A DNA stretch of 64,000 nt from JALUZX01 sp964561605 (GTDB taxonomy: Bacteria; Planctomycetota; UBA1135; JALUZX01), in NCBI GenBank assembly GCA_964561605.1, contig CAZLQD010000004.1, positions 1 to 64,000 of the forward strand. The letters run 5' to 3'. Each line of letters starts with the position of its first letter. Position 1 is the first letter of the stretch. Below, in pieces: positions 28,496 to 35,873 of this stretch. The notes under the pieces are model-generated. The model saw only the letters and a program-made list of their open reading frames with translations. It made no database searches and was not told where the DNA came from. Made by a program: the position numbers and the translations under genes.

Positions 28496-29377
28496 ATGAA
28501 ACCGACCGTAGCCCTTCTGGGCACAGGCATCCTGGGAAAGGCCATGGGGGAACGGCTCCTCCGGGAGGGATTCCCCTTGCGGGCCTGGAACCGAACCCCC
28601 TCCAAGGCCCGGTCCCTGGAACCCCTGGGGGCGGAGCTTGGGGCCACACCGAGAGAAGCCTGCCTGGGGGCCCGGGCCGCCCTCGTGGTGGTCACCGACC
28701 CGCCGGCCCAGGAGGAAGTGCTCTCCGGCCCGGAAGGCGGCCTGGAAGGCCTGGCCCCGGGCGCCCTCCTCCTACAGGTCTCCACCCTCTCTCCCGGGGC
28801 CTCCCGGGAGTGGGCCGCCCGGGCCGGGGAGAGGGGGCTCCTCTTCCTGGAGGCACCCGTCCTGGGCAGCCGCAAGGAAGCCCGCACAGGCACCTTGATC
28901 GTCATGGCCGCCGGAGAGGGGAGGGCCGTGAAAGAGGCCGGTCCCATCCTGGCGGCCCTCTCCAAGAAGGTGGTCTACACCGGTCCCGCGGGAAGCGCCT
29001 CGGTGGTCAAGCTCGCCCTGAACCAGATGATCGCCTGCTACATGGGCGCCCTGGCCCAGGCCCTGGTCCTGGTGGAATCGGCCGGAATCCCCCGGGAGAC
29101 CCTGGTGGAGGTCCTCCAGGGGTCCGCCCTCTGGGCCCCCATGCTGGAGAAGAAGCTCTCCTCCACCCTGGCCACGGGGAAATTCCAGGACCCCAACTTC
29201 CCTCTCAGGCACCTCCTGAAGGACCTGGGCCTGGTGGAAGAGGTGGGAAGAGAGCTGAAGAAGGACCTCCCCCTGGCCCGGGCCGCCCGGGAAGCCCTGG
29301 AAGGGGCCCTTCGCCACGGCCTGGGGGACCTTGACTACTCCGCCCTCTACCTGGAACTTCAAAAAGAAAGAAAATAA
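28496..29377 (+). CDS. NAD(P)-dependent beta-hydroxyacid dehydrogenase family protein
   Basis: A 293-residue protein of the 3-hydroxyisobutyrate/glyoxylate-succinic semialdehyde reductase family. The N-terminal Rossmann motif is VALLGTGILGKAMGERLL (Gly9, Gly11, Gly14), and WNRTPSKARSL with Arg33 favours NADP. The substrate loop is LEAPVLGSRKEARTGTL, and the catalytic Lys172 is in VVKLALNQM. The C-terminal helical domain (FPLRHLLKDLGLVEEVGREL) is complete. Length is normal for the family. The exact substrate is unknown. It stands alone, divergent from the beta-galactosidase gene. Confidence 0.85.
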   Translation: MKPTVALLGTGILGKAMGERLLREGFPLRAWNRTPSKARSLEPLGAELGATPREACLGARAALVVVTDPPAQEEVLSGPEGGLEGLAPGALLLQVSTLSPGASREWAARAGERGLLFLEAPVLGSRKEARTGTLIVMAAGEGRAVKEAGPILAALSKKVVYTGPAGSASVVKLALNQMIACYMGALAQALVLVESAGIPRETLVEVLQGSALWAPMLEKKLSSTLATGKFQDPNFPLRHLLKDLGLVEEVGRELKKDLPLARAAREALEGALRHGLGDLDYSALYLELQKERK

Positions 29378-29505
29378 CGAAGTTCCAGGCATTCCAGTCG
29401 AAAGAGAGGGGCCGGTTCCTTCCAGTTCCCCTGGAGGCCCCACAGGACCGAAACGAGGGAACCCTCTCCACCGCGAATCCGCAAGGAAAGAGGAGGTGAA
29501 AAACC

Positions 29506-32500
29506 ATGGCCCGGAAACCCCCCTGGACCCTCGGCGCCATCTTCCTGGTCCTGGCAGGAACCCTTTTCTTCCTCCTCTTCCGGCTGTCCTCCCCTTCTCC
29601 TCCGGCCCTGGAAGAGCTGTCCCCCGGCCGGAAGGAGAGCCCCGCCGAGGCCCGGGAAGGCCGTCCCGGCCCCCAGGAAAAGCCCCCCCGCACAGGCGAG
29701 AGGAGACGCCTCGGGGAAGAAAGGTCCGAGAGCATGAGGCCCCCCTCCTGGATCCCCTTCCTTGGGAGGATCAAGGGAAGGCTGGTGGATCCCAAAGGGG
29801 AGCCCGCACCGGGATACCAGGTGGAAATCATCGGAGACTGGCCATCCCAGATCACCAATTTCCTGGCGGAGTTCCTCGGCCGGGAAAAAAAGGAGGAAGG
29901 ACCGCCCCCCCTGGCCCCCCTGGCCCGGACCAGGACCGGCGGGAACGGGAAATTCCTCCTGGAAGGAGTCTTCCCGGGTGAGACGGCCCTCTTGAGGGTC
30001 GAAGGTCCCGGGGGGGCGAGCCTCCTGCTGGAGCCCATCCCCCGGGTTCCGGGTCCGGGAGAGGAAGTGGACCTGGGCGACCTCCGGTTGCCCGATTCCG
30101 GTTCCCTCGAGGGGAAGGTGGTGGACGAAGACACGGGGGAACCCATCGAGGGCGCCCTCGTATGGGCCACCAACCTTCCCGGGATCGCCTCCGCCTCGGG
30201 ATTCCTGGACATCCGGGGAGGCGAATGGGCCGCCGCCCAGCTCCAACCCAGCACCCCCCCCTTGCTCTTCCGCATCCCCAGGGCGGTGGGACGCCTCAAG
30301 TCCGTCCTGGGGTTTCCCTCTTGCCGGACCGGAAAGGACGGGAAGTTTTTCCTCAGGCACATCCCTCCGGGGAGATGCTCCCTGACGGTCCTCAAGGAGG
30401 GCTATTTACCATTTAGACGCATATCTTTCCCCGTCCGCCCGGGAAGGACCCGCGACATGGGCGAGCTGGAACTCCGGAAGGGCGTGGAGATCCAGGTCCT
30501 GGTGAAGGACTCCTCGGGAACCCCCCTGGAAGGGATCCGGATCCTGGGGGGAGCCATGCCCCCCCTCCTCCCCATGGCCATCATGGCCCCCCTGGGCCGG
30601 ACCGACGGGGCGGGAGAATTGAGGGCCCGAGGTCTTCCCGAAGGGAGGATCTACCTGGCCGCTTCCCGGGAGGGCGGCCCCTGGACGGTGAAAGGGCCTT
30701 TCTCTCCGGGAGAGAGGGCGGAACTCACCCTGGACGAGGGCGAACAGGTCCTCCTGGCCTGCGTCACCGAGGAGGGCGGGGTGGAAAGGCCGGTGAAACC
30801 CGCCACGGCCGTCCTGACCTCCCCTCTGGATCCGTCCCCGATCCGGTGCAAGGTCCAGATCGGCTCGGACGGCCGTGTCCTGTTCTCCGGGCTTTCCAAA
30901 GGAGGGTACATGTTCCGGGCCACCGCCGAGGGCTTCGCCCCCGTGACCCTCTTCGTTCAAGCCGGGCCGCCGGGGGGGAAGGAGAAAAAGGTCGTCTTCC
31001 GGAAAGGATCGAACCTCCTGGTCTTCGTCAGGGACGGGAAGGGAAACCCCGTGGAAGACGCCCGGGTCCTTCCCTTCTTCTCCATCGAAGGCGGGCCGAA
31101 TCAATTCCTCGTCCCAGAATTTTCGGCATACCGGGCCTTCACGGATGCCGGAGGGAAGGCCGTCCTGAAGAACCTTCCCCCGGGGAAGGTCTCCATCCTG
31201 GTCCAGCATCCGAGAGCCGGAAACGTCTCGGTGAAGACGACCCTCCCGGCCGAGGCCCCGTTGGTGGTGATCCTGGACCCGGGGAGGATCGAAGGATGGG
31301 TCGTCCCTCCCCCCGCCCCCGCCGAGGAAGGCCCCCTCCAGGTCATCCTGGCGGGGAACGACGGAAGCCCCTCCCCCATCAAGACCGCCCTCCTCTCTCC
31401 CGAGGGGACCTTCACCTTTCCCTCGGTGGCGCCCGGCCGCTGGACCATCACGGTCCTGAAGAAGCGCCTCTCCTTTCTCGACGGAGGGAATCTCCTCCGG
31501 TCCTTCGGATCCTCGGGCAACCGTTTCATCCTGGTCTCAGAGAATGTGGAAGTCGCCCGGGGGGAAACCAGGAAAGTGATCCTCCGGGTCGGCGGGAAGA
31601 AAGGGAGCTCAGGGACCGTCCGGGGGGTCGTCACCTCCCGGGGAAGGCCCGCACCGGGCCTCTTCGTGCGGGCCTACGATGAAGGCGGAGGGAGAGACTC
31701 TGGTGCCTCGGCACGGACCGACGAACGGGGAGCCTTCGTCCTCCCCGGCGTGCCTTCCGGAAAAGTGACCCTGGAGGTGCGCTGCCAGGACGCCGGATTC
31801 GAGGGATCCCTGCGGACCTTGGAGACGAGGACATTCCACCTTCCTCCCGGCGGGGATTACCGGATCTCCGTGGACCTTCGGACGGGAACCATAAGGGGAA
31901 AGGTCCTGGCCGGCGGAGGGCGTCCCTCCGGTAGTCTCATGGTGGAGGCCCGGAGAACGGAAAAGGGCTCCTCCGGAGGGGACAGGATCCAGGCCATCAC
32001 CCAGCCCGACGGAACGTTCACCATGGAAAACGTGCCCCTCGGCACCTGGAGGGTTGGAATCCGCAGCCGGGGCCTGGTCTCCTCCAGGAGACCCGAAATC
32101 ACCCTCTCCCTTCCCGGGGATTCGGCCCGGGTGATCCTCCACGCCTTGAAGACCGTCGCGGTCCGGGTGGTGCTCGATCCCCCCCTGGGAGAGGACGAAT
32201 ACCTCCAGGGCTACAGGCTCGTACCCAGGGGGGGCCCCATGAAGGCCCCCTTGGCGGAACGGGCCTTCGTATTCATGGAAGGATTCTTCAAGATCGAGGC
32301 CCCTCCGGGCACCTATACCCTGGAAGCCTGGGGCCGGAAGACGGGAGGAAAGACCTGGATCGCCCGCGGGGAGATCACCGTTCCCCGGCGCCCCGGGAAA
32401 ACCCTCCGGCTCGCCCTGGGCCCGAGGGAGGATCCGGCCGAAGGGGTCGCCAAGTACCCCGTATCGGGAAAACTCCTGGGGAAAGACGGAAAACCCGCCG

Positions 32501-32739
32501 GCCCGGCCTCGGTGCACTGCACCCTGATCCGGAGTCCAGGATTGAATCTCCCGGAGATGGCGGAACTGGAATTCCGCATCTCCGTCTCCAAGGACGGCAC
32601 CTTCTCCACGAACCTCCCGGCGGGAACCTACACCTGGTGGGCCCTGGTGAAAAAAGGCAAGAGGATAAAATACTACATTCCGGAAAAGAATGTTCTCTCC
32701 GTCCCTCCCGGAGGGGCGACCGGCCTGGTCCTCCGCTAG
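29506..32739 (+). CDS. Membrane-anchored protein with carboxypeptidase-regulatory-like repeats
   Basis: A 1077-residue protein. The ATG follows GAGGAGGTGAAAAACC. One N-terminal membrane helix (LGAIFLVLAGTLFFLLF, 10-26) is followed by a Pro/Glu/Arg-rich linker. At least seven beta-sandwich repeats of the carboxypeptidase D regulatory (transthyretin-like) type come next, each with a pattern such as GRLVDPKGEPAPGYQVEI, GKVVDEDTGEPIEGALVW, GVVTSRGRPAPGLFVRAY or GKLLGKDGKPAGPA, and a closing GTYTLEAWG-like strand. No enzyme domain is visible. Such proteins display folds outside the membrane, perhaps for adhesion or as part of a cell-surface layer. Confidence 0.8.
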   Translation: MARKPPWTLGAIFLVLAGTLFFLLFRLSSPSPPALEELSPGRKESPAEAREGRPGPQEKPPRTGERRRLGEERSESMRPPSWIPFLGRIKGRLVDPKGEPAPGYQVEIIGDWPSQITNFLAEFLGREKKEEGPPPLAPLARTRTGGNGKFLLEGVFPGETALLRVEGPGGASLLLEPIPRVPGPGEEVDLGDLRLPDSGSLEGKVVDEDTGEPIEGALVWATNLPGIASASGFLDIRGGEWAAAQLQPSTPPLLFRIPRAVGRLKSVLGFPSCRTGKDGKFFLRHIPPGRCSLTVLKEGYLPFRRISFPVRPGRTRDMGELELRKGVEIQVLVKDSSGTPLEGIRILGGAMPPLLPMAIMAPLGRTDGAGELRARGLPEGRIYLAASREGGPWTVKGPFSPGERAELTLDEGEQVLLACVTEEGGVERPVKPATAVLTSPLDPSPIRCKVQIGSDGRVLFSGLSKGGYMFRATAEGFAPVTLFVQAGPPGGKEKKVVFRKGSNLLVFVRDGKGNPVEDARVLPFFSIEGGPNQFLVPEFSAYRAFTDAGGKAVLKNLPPGKVSILVQHPRAGNVSVKTTLPAEAPLVVILDPGRIEGWVVPPPAPAEEGPLQVILAGNDGSPSPIKTALLSPEGTFTFPSVAPGRWTITVLKKRLSFLDGGNLLRSFGSSGNRFILVSENVEVARGETRKVILRVGGKKGSSGTVRGVVTSRGRPAPGLFVRAYDEGGGRDSGASARTDERGAFVLPGVPSGKVTLEVRCQDAGFEGSLRTLETRTFHLPPGGDYRISVDLRTGTIRGKVLAGGGRPSGSLMVEARRTEKGSSGGDRIQAITQPDGTFTMENVPLGTWRVGIRSRGLVSSRRPEITLSLPGDSARVILHALKTVAVRVVLDPPLGEDEYLQGYRLVPRGGPMKAPLAERAFVFMEGFFKIEAPPGTYTLEAWGRKTGGKTWIARGEITVPRRPGKTLRLALGPREDPAEGVAKYPVSGKLLGKDGKPAGPASVHCTLIRSPGLNLPEMAELEFRISVSKDGTFSTNLPAGTYTWWALVKKGKRIKYYIPEKNVLSVPPGGATGLVLR

Positions 32740-32782
32740 GGCGGGGGGCCCGCACCGGGGCCGCCCGCCCAGGCGGCGGGGA

Positions 32783-33007
32783 TCAGGCCTTGCTCCCGGC
32801 CAGGAGCTTCTCCGCCCGGTCCCTCATGTTGGGGTAGAGGTCGGGGGGGACGGCTTCCCTCCCCAGGGCCTTGAAGACCCGGAAGCGGGCGCACTGGGCG
32901 GGATCGCCCAGGCAATACTTCCTCTTGTAGATGGCTCCCAGGCCCTCGGAGTCCTTCATCTTGTCGTTGAAGAAGGGGCACTTCGCCACACACTCGCACT
33001 GCGCCAT
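32783..33007 (-). CDS. Small Cys-rich protein, possible metal or Fe-S binder
   Basis: A 74-residue protein with five Cys (C4, C6, C10, C32, C39) arranged CECVAKC then YCLGDPAQCARF. I recall short proteins with CPFFNDKM and YCxGDxxxCAR segments in other anaerobe-rich groups, without a known function. It has no signal peptide, so it is cytosolic. GGGAGG lies about 11 bases before the ATG. Its leader has a perfect 9-base palindrome and a second inverted repeat (see separate entries). It converges with the large repeat protein 43 bases away. A redox or metal-sensing role is only a guess. Confidence 0.7.
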   Translation of the reverse strand: MAQCECVAKCPFFNDKMKDSEGLGAIYKRKYCLGDPAQCARFRVFKALGREAVPPDLYPNMRDRAEKLLAGSKA

Positions 33008-33058
33008 TTCTTCCCTCCCGGTCTTCCTCGGTCCGGGCCCTCCCCCCCGGGGCGGGGC

Positions 33059-33079
33059 GGAGCGGACCCGGTCCGCTCC
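33059..33079. promoter_or_regulatory. Perfect 9-base palindromic hairpin in the leader of the small Cys-rich gene
   Basis: GGAGCGGAC (33059-33067), loop CCG, GTCCGCTCC (33071-33079). On the plus strand it is followed by TTACTTTTAGG, so it could end plus-strand transcription. On the minus strand it lies 50 bases before the small gene and could be a leader structure or operator. Confidence 0.4.
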
Positions 33080-33098
33080 TTACTTTTAGGTGAAAACC

Positions 33099-33113
33099 GG
33101 GTAGACTTTACCC
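33099..33113 (-). promoter_or_regulatory. Inverted repeat overlapping a possible -10 box
   Basis: On the minus strand GGGTAAAGTCTACCC has 5-base arms around AAGTC and contains TAAAGT, a possible -10 box for the small Cys-rich gene. No good -35 box is seen. An operator role is speculative. Confidence 0.25.
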
Positions 33114-33160
33114 CCTAACAAATACCTATCCCGCAAAAGACGCGTGATGCTGGTTTCCCT

Positions 33161-34336
33161 TCAGGGCCGGATCCCGCACAGGAAGGGCTTCAAGGCCTCC
33201 CGGAGCCCGGCCATTCCCTTGGAATCGGGAAGCCCCTCCGCCGGGGCGGCCGAGGGAAAGAGAGCGGCGTAGCTGAAAAGAGCCACCCCGTCGGCCCCCT
33301 CGCGCCTGGCGATCTCGATCTGCTTCACCGCCACGGAAGGATTCTTGTCGTGGAGCCAGACCCCGATCCCCTCCAAAACCCTTACGCCGTAACGTCTCAG
33401 CCGGATCGTCTCCCGGCAATAGGAGGCGAAGCGTTCCAGGTCGGAGCGCTCGTAGTTCATGGGATAGACGGCGTCCACCCAGCCCTTCTCCGCCCAGAAC
33501 CGGGCGTCCTGGAAGAGAACCTCCCTGGCGTGGTCCATCCTCTTGATCACCGCCGCCGAGATCTCCACTCCCGGATGGACCCTCCGGCAAGCCCGGCTGA
33601 TCCCGCGGACCAGTTCGTTTACGCATCCCCGCCTCCAGGCGTTCCACCGGCCGGGATCCATGTGGGGTGTGAGGCCGGTGTCCTTCTCGTAGAGGGCCAG
33701 TGTCCTGGAGTCGTAAGGGTAGTCCTCCCCCTTCTTCCTTTCCAGGAACCGGATATAGTCCAGGTGGATTCCGTCCACGTCGTAGCGCCGGGCGATGTCC
33801 GCCATCACGGCGGTGATGTGGGCACGCACTTCCGGAAGGCAGACGTTGAGACCGACGTAGTAGTCCGGTTTCAAAGGCTGGCGCTTGCCGTCCCTCCCCA
33901 CGAGGAACCACTCAGGATGGGTGTAGAAGAGGTGCTTCTTCGAGGAGGGCGGCTTCGTCCCCCGCCACCCGGGAACCACGTTGACCCATGCGTGGATCCG
34001 AAGCCCCAGGGCGTGGGCCCGCTCGCAGGCCGTCCGGAGGGGATCGAAGCCCGGGTCCTTTCCCCCCAGGAGGTCGCTCCAGGGCTCCAGGTCCGACCGG
34101 TAGAAGGCGTCGGCCGTGCCCCTGACCTGGAAGAGAATGTGGTCGAAGCCCAGGGAGGCGCAGTTCTCCACGATCCTCTCCACGTCCTCCCTGGTCTTGA
34201 AATCCCACCGGGGGACCCAGACCCCGCGGAGGAAGGGCCCATGCCTGGGAGGAAGCCCCCCGCAGGCCGCAAGCCAGGGGAGAAAGAAAAGGGCGAGGAT
34301 CCAGGCGCCGGTCCGAAGGACACGAAGGGATCTCAT
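33161..34336 (-). CDS. GHL10-family (YngK-like) glycosidase lipoprotein
   Basis: A 391-residue protein starting at ATG 34336 with GGAGGA 10 bases upstream. The frame's upstream 100 residues are not supported. The lipobox LPWLAAC puts the lipid at Cys near residue 25. The body is a TIM barrel of the glycosyl hydrolase-like 10 family (Pfam GHL10, formerly DUF187): LRGVWVPRWDFKTREDVERI, LGFDHILFQVRGTADAFY, YDVDGIHLDYIRF and VDAVYPMNYERSDLERF. Asp in HLDYIRF is a likely catalytic or binding residue. The family acts on wall or exopolysaccharide glycans. It lies opposite the AmpG-NamZ unit, with 250 bases between start codons. Confidence 0.85.
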   Translation of the reverse strand: MRSLRVLRTGAWILALFFLPWLAACGGLPPRHGPFLRGVWVPRWDFKTREDVERIVENCASLGFDHILFQVRGTADAFYRSDLEPWSDLLGGKDPGFDPLRTACERAHALGLRIHAWVNVVPGWRGTKPPSSKKHLFYTHPEWFLVGRDGKRQPLKPDYYVGLNVCLPEVRAHITAVMADIARRYDVDGIHLDYIRFLERKKGEDYPYDSRTLALYEKDTGLTPHMDPGRWNAWRRGCVNELVRGISRACRRVHPGVEISAAVIKRMDHAREVLFQDARFWAEKGWVDAVYPMNYERSDLERFASYCRETIRLRRYGVRVLEGIGVWLHDKNPSVAVKQIEIARREGADGVALFSYAALFPSAAPAEGLPDSKGMAGLREALKPFLCGIRP

Positions 34337-34586
34337 ACTGGTGTGCTCCTCCAAAGAGATACCAAGGAAAGAGGAGATCCTGGCAGGCCCGGGGGCCGGA
34401 GAAAAGCCTTCTTTCCCAGGAGGCGGCCCCCACCGGGGCCCCTCTCCCGCACCAGGGCCCGGCATCCTTCGAAAGGAAACACAGAGGCCCAAGCTCCCCC
34501 TCTTCCTTGCCCCCGGGCCCGGGGAAGGGAAAGATACGGGGCCCGGCGGAGGCCCCGATCCGCGCGATTCCCCACCTGGAGACCCG

Positions 34587-35873
34587 ATGGCCGACAAACC
34601 CTCCTTCTTCAAGAATCCCTGGGCATGGGTGCCCACCCTCTACTTCGCCGAGGGGATCCCCTACGTGCTGGTCATGACCGTCTCGGTGGTCTTCTACAAG
34701 AGGATGGGCGTCTCCAACGGGGAGATCGCCTTCTACACGAGCTGGCTCAACCTGCCCTGGGTGATCAAGCCCCTCTGGAGCCCCTTCGTGGATCTCTTCA
34801 GGACCAAGAGATCCTGGATCCTGGCGACCCAGCTCCTCGTCGGGGCGGGCCTCGGAGGAGTGGCCCTGACGGCCCCCCTCCCGGGCTTCTTCCAGTGGAC
34901 CCTCCTCTTCTTCTTCCTCCTGGCCTTCTCCTCGGCCACCCACGACATTGCGGCCGACGGGTTCTACATGCTGGGCCTCACCCAGAAGGACCAGGCCTTC
35001 TTCGTGGGGATCCGGAGCACCTTCTACCGCCTGGCCATGCTCTCCGGCCAGGGGCTCCTGGTCATGCTGGCGGGACACCTGGAAAAGACGACAGGCCGGG
35101 TCCCCCTCGCCTGGAGCCTCACCTTCTTCCTCGCCGCCGGGGTCTTTCTTCTCCTCTACCTCTACCACAGGTACGTCCTTCCCCGGCCCGCCGGGGACGG
35201 CCCGGCTCCCCGCCGGCCGGGAGCCGGGATCCTGGAGGAGTTCTGGCGGACCTTCGTCCTCTTCTTCCGGAAGAAGGACATCCTGTCCATCCTGGCCTTC
35301 CTGCTCCTCTACCGCCTGGGCGAGGCCCAGCTCGCCAAGCTGGCCCAGCCCTTCCTCCTGGACAAGGTCGAGGCCGGCGGGCTGGGCCTCTCCACCGAGG
35401 CCGTGGGCTTCGCCTACGGCACGGTGGGAGTCCTGGCCCTCATCGCGGGAGGAGTCCTGGGTGGGATTGCGGCATCCAGAAAAGGCCTCAAGTTCTGGCT
35501 CTGGTGGATGGCGATCGCCATCAACCTGCCCGACGCGGTATACATCTACCTCAGCTACGCCCTTCCCAAAAACCCAACGATCGTGTATTCGTGCATCGCC
35601 GTTGAGCAGTTCGGGTACGGCTTCGGCTTCACTGCCTACATGCTCTTCATGATCTACGCCTCCCGCGGGGCCTACAGGACGGCCCACTTCGCCCTCACCA
35701 CGGGATTCATGGCCCTCGGGATGATGCTTCCCGGGATGGCCAGCGGCTGGATCCAGGAGCAGCTCGGCTACCGCCACTTCTTCATCTGGGTGATGATCGC
35801 CACGATTCCGGCCTTCCTGGCCTGCGCCCTCGTCAAGATCGACCCCGACTTCGGAAAGAAGGAGGAAACATGA
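34587..35873 (+). CDS. AmpG-like MFS permease
   Basis: A 428-residue integral membrane protein with about 12 hydrophobic helices, starting MADKPSFFKNPWAWVPTLYF. AmpG/PAT-family hallmarks are FAEGIPYVLVMTVSVVFYKR, TSWLNLPWVIKPLWSPFVD, FSSATHDIAADGFYMLGL and FGYGFGFTAYMLFMIY. AmpG imports GlcNAc-anhydroMurNAc muropeptides in proteobacteria. Here the downstream NamZ fusion (ATGA overlap) suggests import of MurNAc-containing wall fragments. I rejected the in-frame start at 34116 because it is antisense to the GHL10 gene. Confidence 0.83.
   Translation: MADKPSFFKNPWAWVPTLYFAEGIPYVLVMTVSVVFYKRMGVSNGEIAFYTSWLNLPWVIKPLWSPFVDLFRTKRSWILATQLLVGAGLGGVALTAPLPGFFQWTLLFFFLLAFSSATHDIAADGFYMLGLTQKDQAFFVGIRSTFYRLAMLSGQGLLVMLAGHLEKTTGRVPLAWSLTFFLAAGVFLLLYLYHRYVLPRPAGDGPAPRRPGAGILEEFWRTFVLFFRKKDILSILAFLLLYRLGEAQLAKLAQPFLLDKVEAGGLGLSTEAVGFAYGTVGVLALIAGGVLGGIAASRKGLKFWLWWMAIAINLPDAVYIYLSYALPKNPTIVYSCIAVEQFGYGFGFTAYMLFMIYASRGAYRTAHFALTTGFMALGMMLPGMASGWIQEQLGYRHFFIWVMIATIPAFLACALVKIDPDFGKKEET

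Noticed and set aside
33106..33122. The 14-mer CCTAACAAATACCT occurs here and again near 45860
   Set aside because: The second copy is coding sequence of the Nudix gene (RYLLGE). No further homology flanks either site, so it is probably chance.
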